Assembly (NCBI GenBank): GCA_019689955.1
Contig: JADGGM010000167.1
Coordinates: 1-6,764, forward strand
DNA length: 6,764 nt
Direction of reading: 5' to 3'
Source: Gemmatimonadaceae bacterium
Lineage (GTDB): Bacteria > Gemmatimonadota > Gemmatimonadetes > Gemmatimonadales > Gemmatimonadaceae
Under the pieces are notes generated by a model, which saw only the letters and a program-made list of their open reading frames with translations, was not told the origin of the DNA and searched no databases. Of the stretch, positions 1 to 4,917 are shown piece after piece. How positions within the stretch are numbered: position 1 is the first letter of the stretch; every line of letters starts with the position of its first letter. Both the position numbers and the translations under genes were made by a program.

Positions 1-858
1 GGGCGGAGCGGCGCTCGCGGCGTTTGGCGGAGGTGTGTCGGCGAAGATCGGGGGCGCGAAGGGAGACGGTGGCTCCATCGTGGCGCGCGCGGATGCCGCG
101 GCGTCGGCCGGGCCGTTCGCCCTTGGCGCCGGCTGCACCGAGGGCGGAAGGAGGGGGGTGGGACGCGACGGCGCGACGCGACCGTTGAGCAGGGCGTCCG
201 GAGCCGGCGTCATCTCCAGTTCCGCGCGGTAGTTCGACCAGGTGACGCTGGCGCCCGTGATCCCCGTGCCGTACTTGGACGGCGGCGGGAGGAGCTCGTA
301 GAAGGGGATGCTGTACGGCCGCCCCTCCGTCGGTTCCACGCGGAGGAGGGCCCCGCGGTTCTGCGGCCCGATCCCGTCGCGCAGGAGCGCCACCTGCCAC
401 GGGTGTGGGAAGAGCGTGCGGTGCACGGCCACGTCGTGGAGCGCGACGCGCGGGAAGAGTGTCGCCCCCGTGCGGTACCACCCGACCACGAGCTTCCCGC
501 TCCGCTCCGCGGTCCGCGCCAGCGCGCTCAGCTCGGCCGCCATCGTGGCGTACGGGTCGTCCCCGATCGCCACGCCGCGCGCGTCCATCGTCCCCTCCAC
601 GAGCACGTACTGGAGCCCCGAGTCGGGGCAGATGCAGATCGCGCCGCTCAGGATCCCGAACGCGTCCCGGTGCTGCGTGTGCCGCAGGTCGTGCTCCACC
701 TGCAGGAGCGCGTCCTGCGCGAGCACCACGGGTTCCGCCACGGCCCCCATGCCGGCCGAGGCGAGGAGGTAGTATGAGTCATCGAGTGGAAGCCACTTGA
801 CGACGCGCTCGAACGGCAAAGGCCGCGGTTGGATCTCGAACGGGCGGGCGGGAAACAT
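1..858 (-). CDS. MPN/JAB-domain protein with a degenerate JAMM metal site (3' end outside window)
   Basis: The frame is open from the ATG at 858 to the left edge, giving 286 residues with no stop. Residues about 43-165 read like an MPN (JAB1/Mov34) domain: a helix (AQDALLQVEHDLRH), then RDAFGILSG, a helix, the strand KLVVGWY, and finally PWQVALLRD. Active JAMM proteases carry a Glu before the GxLxG strand and HxH-x10-D after VGWY. Here the Glu position is D65, the two histidines are R129 and G131, and only the Asp (D142) remains at the exact spacing. The family knowledge is that such MPN domains do not cut isopeptide bonds and act as scaffolds; that role here is inferred. Residues 220-286 are Pro/Ala-rich and look like a disordered linker to an unseen part. 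An in-frame ATG at 930 could add 24 residues, but a promoter-like -10 overlaps it and its codons are less GC-biased. Neither start has a clear ribosome site. Confidence 0.72.
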   Translation of the reverse strand, partial: MFPARPFEIQPRPLPFERVVKWLPLDDSYYLLASAGMGAVAEPVVLAQDALLQVEHDLRHTQHRDAFGILSGAICICPDSGLQYVLVEGTMDARGVAIGDDPYATMAAELSALARTAERSGKLVVGWYRTGATLFPRVALHDVAVHRTLFPHPWQVALLRDGIGPQNRGALLRVEPTEGRPYSIPFYELLPPPSKYGTGITGASVTWSNYRAELEMTPAPDALLNGRVAPSRPTPLLPPSVQPAPRANGPADAAASARATMEPPSPFAPPIFADTPPPNAASAAPP

Positions 859-881
859 GAGCGCTCGACGGAATAGCGGCA

Positions 882-898
882 GCGGCCCGTGGGGCCGC
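882..898 (-). other. GC hairpin in the predicted leader of the MPN gene
   Basis: GCGGCCC at 882-888 is complementary to GGGCCGC at 892-898, a 7-bp perfect stem with a 3-base loop. It lies about 24 bases upstream of the ATG at 858, inside the predicted leader. If translation began at 930 it would be coding. Any effect on translation is inferred. Confidence 0.35.
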
Positions 899-925
899 AA
901 AGGCATCGGCTGGCGGCGAAATGAC

Positions 926-954
926 AACATAGGTGACACTTAGAAGGTGGACAA
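926..954 (-). promoter_or_regulatory. Candidate sigma-70-like promoter for the MPN gene
   Basis: On the minus strand, TTGTCC (954-949) is followed after exactly 17 bases by TATGTT (931-926). Each element matches 4 of 6 consensus bases. The predicted transcript would start near 919 and give a leader of about 61 bases before the ATG at 858. The ATG at 930 lies within the -10 element, which argues against it as the start. Identified by eye only. Confidence 0.35.
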
Positions 955-996
955 GCCAGCGATTTCGGTGGTTCTTACACGGCTGTTCCCATGCGT

Positions 997-1021
997 CCGG
1001 TACGAGACGTCGCTCGTCCGG
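997..1021 (-). terminator. Hairpin after the NAGPA gene, possible terminator without a U tract
   Basis: CCGG (997-1000) and ACGAG (1002-1006) pair with CTCGT (1013-1017) and CCGG (1018-1021). This makes a 9-bp stem with a single bulged base and a 6-base loop. It begins 19 bases after the stop codon of the NAGPA gene on the minus strand. No T-rich tail follows on that strand, so it may be a 3'-end stabilising or weak termination structure, or chance in GC-rich DNA. Confidence 0.25.
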
Positions 1022-1039
1022 CGCGTGGCTCCGCTGAGT

Positions 1040-2005
1040 TCAGCGCAGGTGCCGCGGGAACGCCACCAGCCCCAGCGGCACGCGCCGGAGCCCCGGCCAG
1101 ACGTGCTCGGCACCGTCTTCCCCGCGAACCGCGAGCTGGCTCGAGATCCCGCCGTCGAGCATCACCGCCGTGCGGCAGCCGAGGGCGCCCATGAGCGCGG
1201 CCATCTCCGGCGTCGTGAGGCCGAAGGGCGCCACGTCGAGCGCGCCGCCGAGCGCGTCGAAGCGTGTGAGCGCGATGAGCACCCGCCCGTCGCGCAGCTC
1301 GCCGATCGCCAGCCGGGCGTCGCGGTGCGCGAGGTCGATGTCGGCGGACGACGAGCGCGCGCGGAGGACCGGCGGTACCTCGCCGTCTCCGACGAGCAGC
1401 GTCGGGTACGATTGGAACGCCGCGGCCACGTCGCGTCGGTGCCGGATCGCCGCGATCTCGCCGGGCTGCACCCAGCGGAAGCGGCCGGCGGTGTCGATCA
1501 CGACCGCCGTCGAGAGCGGGCCGTGCCCGGGGGGGAGGAGCTCGCGCCCGTCGAGTACCACCCACCCCCACGGGAGCGACCCGACGAACTGCCCCGCGTT
1601 GAGCGCGAGCACCGCGTCGCGCGGGGCGCGGGCGATGGTCCACGCGGCGCGCGCGAGCGAGCCGTGGAACGCGGTGTCGAGGCGCACGCGCACGCGCGCC
1701 GGGTCGAAGCGCACCACGATCACGCGCGTTCGCCACGCCTCCCCGCCCCCGGCGAGGCGCAGCTCTCCCCACTCCACGCCGTCGGCCGCCCGGTGCCAGC
1801 CGACGGCGCGCGTCACTGTGGGATCGGGCGCGGCCCAGCGCGCAGGGGCGTTCGCCGCGCGCCACCAGGTGTACCACGCCCCGCCGCGCGCCACCGCGAG
1901 CGCGGCCCCGCCGTCGGCGCCGGCGTGGGGCGGTGCGGTGCTCCCCGCAGCCGCGAGCCACAGCACGAGCGCCGCTGGGAGCGCACGGCGGCGGGAGCGC
2001 GTCAT
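1040..2005 (-). CDS. Exported NAGPA-domain protein (phosphodiester glycosidase family)
   Basis: This 321-residue protein starts with a basic stretch and hydrophobic core (residues about 1-28, TRSRRRA then ALVLWLAAAG), read as a signal peptide, so it should act outside the cytoplasm. The NAGPA (DUF2233) domain fills roughly residues 85-315. Landmarks are LALNAGQF around N136, the Gly-rich GWVVLDG that follows, a central strand with QSYPTLLVGDG, RDARLAIGELRDGRVLIAL, the GLTTPEMAALMGALGC helix, and the hallmark LDGG at 283-286 followed by ISSQLAVRG. The family is named after the mammalian enzyme that removes GlcNAc from phosphodiester-linked mannose; bacterial members are thought to act on glycan or phosphodiester substrates, but the substrate here cannot be read from sequence. 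Its ATG overlaps the TGA of the upstream gene as ATGA, indicating translational coupling. Codon use matches its neighbours. Confidence 0.87.
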   Translation of the reverse strand: MTRSRRRALPAALVLWLAAAGSTAPPHAGADGGAALAVARGGAWYTWWRAANAPARWAAPDPTVTRAVGWHRAADGVEWGELRLAGGGEAWRTRVIVVRFDPARVRVRLDTAFHGSLARAAWTIARAPRDAVLALNAGQFVGSLPWGWVVLDGRELLPPGHGPLSTAVVIDTAGRFRWVQPGEIAAIRHRRDVAAAFQSYPTLLVGDGEVPPVLRARSSSADIDLAHRDARLAIGELRDGRVLIALTRFDALGGALDVAPFGLTTPEMAALMGALGCRTAVMLDGGISSQLAVRGEDGAEHVWPGLRRVPLGLVAFPRHLR

Positions 2006-2886
2006 GACATCAACCGCTCCAACTCGGCGCGGCGGGCGTCGAGCGCGCTCAGCTCCTTCGCGCTGAACCCCTGCTGCGGATGACGGTTCTTCGCGCGCTG
2101 GAGGTAGTACTCGATGCGCTCGCGCGCCATCGCGAACTGCCGGTCCGTCAGCCCGCTCGCCTGCAGCGCGGCCGCCTGCGAACGCTCCTGCACCGCGTTG
2201 AGCTGCGCTGCGAGACGCGCGTCGGCCTCGAAGAGCGAGTCGCTCTGGACCAGGTATGCCGGCTTGACGGGCGGCTTCCCGCACGCGCGCTCCACGGCGA
2301 TGGTGTCCTCGTGCGCGTACTGGAGCGCGGGGGCCATGATCTCCGCCTGGATCTTGCGCACCGCGGCCGTGTCGCCGCGGGCCTGCGCGGCCGCCAGTCG
2401 CTGCCCCTGGGCCACCAGCGCGGCCTGGGCGTCGGGGGACATGGCCCTGGTCTGCATCGCGGCCACGTGCTCCTGCTGGAGCCGCTCGTACATGGGATGC
2501 GTGCAGTCGTAGTACTTCCGCGTGATGTCGTCGTATTGCTCCTGCGCGTGCGGGTGTGCCTTCTCGATCGCCTCGCGCTGGGCCGAGATGGCCTGGCGCT
2601 TGCGCGCGATCGCATCCACGCCGTCGGCGCCGTCGGCGCCCGCGAGGACGCGCTGCTGCGCGGTGAGCCCGGCGATCACGCGCTGGAGCGCGTCGGCATC
2701 GAGCTCGATGGTCGTCGCATCGAACCGCGGCGGGGCGCTGTTCGCGGGCGACGCCTCGGAGCTCACGACCTTCGCCTTCGCTTTTCTGATCAATCCACCG
2801 AACTGCGCGTGGGCGCTCGTCGGCGCCACCGCCACGGCGGCGAGCGCCGCCACGAGCCCGAGCCGGGCCAGGAGTTCGTTTCGCAT
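2002..2886 (-). CDS. Exported helical protein of unknown function, first gene of an operon
   Basis: I do not recognise this 294-residue protein. The start at 2886 is chosen because a good ribosome site (GAGGAA, 2897-2892) lies 5-6 bases upstream and the protein then opens with a textbook signal peptide: basic MRNELLAR, a hydrophobic LVAALAAVAVA core and a likely cut at AHA|Q (27/28). The mature part begins FGGLIRKAKAKV, has a short low-complexity Ser/Ala/Pro stretch (44-53), and is otherwise mostly predicted helix, rich in Ala, Gln, Arg and Glu (about 62-115, 132-200, 218-292), with coiled-coil-like spacing. It has just two cysteines, C128 and C202, which could form a disulfide after export. 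A small in-frame duplication gives ADGADG near residues 84-89. It overlaps the NAGPA gene by 4 bases and should be translated with it, so a partner or chaperone role is possible but unproven. Confidence 0.8.
   Translation of the reverse strand: MRNELLARLGLVAALAAVAVAPTSAHAQFGGLIRKAKAKVVSSEASPANSAPPRFDATTIELDADALQRVIAGLTAQQRVLAGADGADGVDAIARKRQAISAQREAIEKAHPHAQEQYDDITRKYYDCTHPMYERLQQEHVAAMQTRAMSPDAQAALVAQGQRLAAAQARGDTAAVRKIQAEIMAPALQYAHEDTIAVERACGKPPVKPAYLVQSDSLFEADARLAAQLNAVQERSQAAALQASGLTDRQFAMARERIEYYLQRAKNRHPQQGFSAKELSALDARRAELERLMS
2620..2640 (-). repeat. Short 9-bp in-frame tandem duplication
   Basis: The unit GCCGTCGGC occurs at 2620-2628 and 2629-2637, followed by a partial copy GCC. 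On the coding strand it encodes repeated Ala-Asp-Gly in a predicted loop of the exported helical protein. The unit length is a multiple of three, so copy-number change would keep the frame. Confidence 0.5.
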
Positions 2887-2891
2887 CGTCG

Positions 2892-2897
2892 TTCCTC
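2892..2897 (-). promoter_or_regulatory. Ribosome binding site that sets the start at 2886
   Basis: GAGGAA on the minus strand lies 5 bases before the ATG at 2886. It selects this start over upstream in-frame ATGs, the furthest of which is at 3084 and would give a 66-residue extension unlike a normal N-terminus, placing the signal peptide internally. Confidence 0.75.
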
Positions 2898-2909
2898 GAG
2901 ATGAGAGTG

Positions 2910-2941
2910 AGCCGCGCGCGAACGGTGCGCGCGACTCGGCT
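2910..2941 (-). other. Leader hairpin upstream of the exported helical protein gene
   Basis: AGCCG (2910-2914) plus CGCGCG (2915-2920) pair with CGCGCG (2928-2933) and CGGCT (2937-2941). This gives an 11-bp GC stem with a 7-base loop and a 3-base bulge. It lies in the predicted leader between the candidate start of transcription near 2950 and the ribosome site at 2892-2897. A role in mRNA stability or translation control is inferred. Confidence 0.35.
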
Positions 2942-2956
2942 GGGGTCCGCCCGTGA

Positions 2957-2985
2957 GACGTATCGATCGTGGCGCGCCATCTCAC
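2957..2985 (-). promoter_or_regulatory. Candidate promoter for the two-gene minus-strand operon
   Basis: On the minus strand GTGAGA (2985-2980) is followed after 17 bases by TACGTC (2962-2957). The -35 matches 4 of 6 consensus bases and the -10 is weak, keeping only the leading TA. Its -10 core is shared with the candidate promoter on the opposite strand (CGATACGT in both). The predicted leader is about 64 bases. Confidence 0.3.
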
Positions 2986-3017
2986 TCCCGCCTGGGGAAC
3001 GGGAGGCCCCGAAAGGG

Positions 3018-3046
3018 TTGAGGCGGTCCGCGACGGCCGATACGTT
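3018..3046 (+). promoter_or_regulatory. Candidate promoter for the M20 peptidase gene
   Basis: TTGAGG (3018-3023) and TACGTT (3041-3046) are separated by exactly 17 bases. The -35 keeps TTGA, and the -10 keeps the TA and final T. Transcription would begin near 3053 and leave a leader of about 57 bases before the ATG at 3110. Identified by eye, without transcription data. Confidence 0.35.
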
Positions 3047-3052
3047 GAGCCC

Positions 3053-3089
3053 GGCGTGCCATCGCACGCCCACGACTCTCTCACTCGTG
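3053..3089 (+). other. Two adjacent stem-loops in the M20 gene leader
   Basis: GGCGTGC (3053-3059) pairs with GCACGCC (3064-3070) as a 7-bp stem with a 4-base loop. It is followed without a gap by CACGA (3071-3075) pairing with TCGTG (3085-3089) as a 5-bp stem with a 9-base loop. The first stem begins at the predicted transcript start, and the ribosome site GAGGAGG starts four bases after the second. A 5'-end stabiliser or a translation control element is possible. Confidence 0.4.
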
Positions 3090-3093
3090 CCCC

Positions 3094-3100
3094 GAGGAGG
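3094..3100 (+). promoter_or_regulatory. Ribosome binding site that sets the start at 3110
   Basis: GAGGAGG ends 9 bases before the ATG at 3110. It supports this start over the in-frame ATG at 2969, which would add 47 residues ahead of the signal peptide and lie upstream of the predicted promoter. Confidence 0.8.
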
Positions 3101-3109
3101 TCTCATCGC

Positions 3110-4474
3110 ATGCGTGTCCCGCTCCGTTCACGCCGTTCCCGCCATCGGGTGTTCCCCCGCACGGTCTCCCCCCTCTCCGTCATGCTCGCGGCGCTCGCAC
3201 CGTTGGCGCTCCTCGTCCCCGCGGCCGCCGACGCGCAGACGCGGCTCTCCAGGACGGAGCAGCGGATCAGGGCGTACATCGAGCAGCACCGCGACGCGCA
3301 GGTCGACTTCCTCGCCAGGGCGGTGAACATCAACAGCGGGACGATGAACGTCGACGGGGTCCGTCGCGTGGGCGCGCTCTTCCGCGCTGCGCTCGACTCG
3401 CTCGGCTTCGAGACGCGGTGGATCGAGATGCCGGAGTCGATGCACCGCGCCGGCCACCTCGTGGCCGAGCACCGGGGGAAGCGGGGGACCAAACGCATCC
3501 TGCTCATCGGCCACTTCGACACGGTGTTCGAAGGGGAAGGGCAACAGTTCGTGCGCGAGGACACCGTCGCCCGCGGCGCCGGGTCGAGCGACATGAAGGG
3601 GGGCGACGTGATCATCCTCTACGCCCTCGCCGCGCTCCGCAGCGCGAAGGCGCTCGATGACGCGAACATCACCGTGTTCTTCAGCGGGGACGAGGAGAGC
3701 GCGGGGGACCCGCTGAGCCTCGCGCGGCGCGACCTGATCGAGGCGGGGAAGCGGAGCGACGTCGCCCTCGCGTTCGAAGGGGGACAGCGGGGGATCGCGA
3801 CCGTCGCCCGCCGCGGCGCGAGCTCGTGGCGCCTCGAGGTGACGGGGAAGCAGAGCCACTCGGCCGGCGTCTTCGGCGACAGCGCCGGGTACGGCGCCAT
3901 CTACGAGGCCGCGCGGATCCTCGACGAGTTCCGGAAGCAGCTCGCGGGGGAGCAGTACCTCACCTTCAACCCCGGGGCGATCGTCGGGGGAACGGAGGTG
4001 ACCTTCGACACGTTACACATCAGGGGAACGGTGGCGGGGAAGCTCAACATCATCGCACGCTCAGCCGTGGTGGAGGGCGACCTCCGCTTCCTGTCCGAGG
4101 AACAGAAGGAGCGGGCGCGGGCGCGGATGCGCGAGATCGTGGCCGCGAGCCTTCCGCAGACCTCGGCCCGGATCACCTTCGCCGACGAGTATCCGGCCAT
4201 GTCTCCGACCCCTGCGAACTACGCCCTCCTCGCCGCGTACGATTCGGTGAGCCAGGCGCTGGGGTACGGCCCGGTCACGGCGCTCGACCCCGGCAAGCGC
4301 GGCGCGGGGGACGTGTCGTTCGTGGCCCCGTACGTGGCGAGCATGGACGGACTCGGCGCCGACGGTGCGGGGGCGCACTCGCCGCGCGAGCGGGTGTTCC
4401 TCACGTCGCTCCCCATGCAGACGGAGCGGGCCGCGGTCCTCATCTATCGGCTCTCGCGCCAGAAGCAGCCATGA
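3110..4474 (+). CDS. Exported M20-family zinc metallopeptidase (glutamate carboxypeptidase-like)
   Basis: The 454-residue product has a long basic N-region (about 20 residues rich in Arg), a hydrophobic stretch (SVMLAALAPLALLVPAAA) and a likely cut near ADA|Q (42/43), so it should act in the periplasm or outside. All expected M20 dizinc residues are visible: H135 and D137 in GHFDTV, bridging D161 in SSDMKGGD, the catalytic/ligand pair E195-E196 in GDEES, E223 in AFEGG, and H423 in GAGAHSP. H250 in KQSHSAGVF fits the conserved His of the lid/dimerisation domain, which is inserted at about residues 230-345 between the halves of the catalytic domain. Length and motif order match the CPG2-like (M20A) branch, which removes C-terminal or small-peptide amino acids; the exact substrate is not readable. 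It is divergent from the two-gene minus-strand operon. Other M20 roles (aminoacylase, dipeptidase) cannot be excluded. Confidence 0.93.
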   Translation: MRVPLRSRRSRHRVFPRTVSPLSVMLAALAPLALLVPAAADAQTRLSRTEQRIRAYIEQHRDAQVDFLARAVNINSGTMNVDGVRRVGALFRAALDSLGFETRWIEMPESMHRAGHLVAEHRGKRGTKRILLIGHFDTVFEGEGQQFVREDTVARGAGSSDMKGGDVIILYALAALRSAKALDDANITVFFSGDEESAGDPLSLARRDLIEAGKRSDVALAFEGGQRGIATVARRGASSWRLEVTGKQSHSAGVFGDSAGYGAIYEAARILDEFRKQLAGEQYLTFNPGAIVGGTEVTFDTLHIRGTVAGKLNIIARSAVVEGDLRFLSEEQKERARARMREIVAASLPQTSARITFADEYPAMSPTPANYALLAAYDSVSQALGYGPVTALDPGKRGAGDVSFVAPYVASMDGLGADGAGAHSPRERVFLTSLPMQTERAAVLIYRLSRQKQP

Positions 4475-4586
4475 CGCACCACCCCGATCTTTCCGAAGCT
4501 CTCGGGGTACAACGTTCTCAGGAGCCACGGCGGCCGCGTGCCGCGAACCGTCTCGGGGTAGCGCGTACTGGCCGGGCTCGGGAAAA

Positions 4587-4592
4587 AGGAGG
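4587..4592 (+). promoter_or_regulatory. Strong ribosome binding site of the 79-residue gene
   Basis: AGGAGG ends 3 bases before the ATG at 4596, closer than usual but with a near-perfect core. It decides the start, since the same frame is open further upstream into the M20 gene. Confidence 0.75.
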
Positions 4593-4595
4593 AAC

Positions 4596-4835
4596 ATGCC
4601 TCGTTTCGAGTTCTCACTCAGCAGCCCCGCCGCGCGCAATCGGATGGCGGGTGCGGTGACGAGCGCGTCGTTCTCCGATGCGCTCGAGGCGATCGCGGAG
4701 CAGGCGGAAGTCGAGGAGGGGGACACCCTCGAGATCGGCGTGAAGGGCTTCCCCCCCGCCCGCTTCGAGTACAGCACCTCGGCTGATGACGGCGTCGTGA
4801 GCTGGCGCCCCGCTGGCCGGCGCCTCGCCGCCTGA
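4596..4835 (+). CDS. Small soluble protein of unknown function (79 residues)
   Basis: I do not recognise this protein. It has no signal peptide, membrane segment or cysteine. By eye it reads as a strand (RFEFSLS, 3-9), a short strand or turn region (15-25), an acidic helix (FSDALEAIAEQAEVEEGD, 26-43), two strands (TLEIGVKG and ARFEYST, 44-61) and a last strand (VVSWRP, 67-72) with a basic tail. This compact alpha/beta pattern suggests a real folded domain rather than a chance frame; a strong ribosome site and good codon bias agree. It follows the M20 gene by 121 bases on the same strand and ends 27 bases before a strong terminator, so it may be co-transcribed or have its own promoter; I found no convincing one. 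Its role is unknown. Confidence 0.75.
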   Translation: MPRFEFSLSSPAARNRMAGAVTSASFSDALEAIAEQAEVEEGDTLEIGVKGFPPARFEYSTSADDGVVSWRPAGRRLAA

Positions 4836-4862
4836 TCCGGCCGCACGACCGGTACGTAGACG

Positions 4863-4891
4863 AACGCCCCCGAGAGCCTCTCGGGGGCGTT
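4863..4891. terminator. Strong bidirectional intrinsic terminator between convergent genes
   Basis: AACGCCCCCGAGAG (4863-4876) is the inverted complement of CTCTCGGGGGCGTT (4878-4891). A realistic fold is a 12-bp GC-rich stem with the loop AGCCT. On the plus strand it is followed by a short T-rich tail (TTCTTGC), and on the minus strand by TTCGTCT. It lies 27 bases after the 79-residue gene and 26 bases after the M49 gene on the other strand, so it can end both transcripts. Confidence 0.88.
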
Positions 4892-4917
4892 CTTGCATCG
4901 TGCACCACGGAGCGCGG

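Noticed and set aside
308..800. Three overlapping plus-strand frames opposite the MPN gene
   Set aside because: All are low-complexity Arg/Ser/Pro readings; the minus strand encodes a recognisable domain through this whole region.
947..2083. A 378-codon plus-strand frame opposite the NAGPA gene
   Set aside because: The product is dominated by Arg, His, Pro and Glu with no domain, and the opposite strand encodes a clear NAGPA domain with a signal peptide.
1040..3106. A 688-codon minus-strand frame covering both operon genes
   Set aside because: Only its last 321 codons are the NAGPA gene. The earlier part is an out-of-frame reading of the exported helical protein gene, with Arg-rich composition typical of a GC-rich shadow frame.
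4526..4540. Inverted repeat CACG...CGTG between the M20 and 79-residue genes
   Set aside because: Only 4 bp of stem can pair and no T tract follows, so it is not a credible terminator.
4500..4560. Direct repeat TCTCGGGGTA at 4500-4509 and 4551-4560
   Set aside because: Only 10 bp, not linked to a recognisable element, and without flanking symmetry; likely chance.
3826..4659. A 277-codon plus-strand frame overlapping the M20 gene
   Set aside because: It is an out-of-frame reading of the M20 coding region, Arg/Gly-rich and without motifs.
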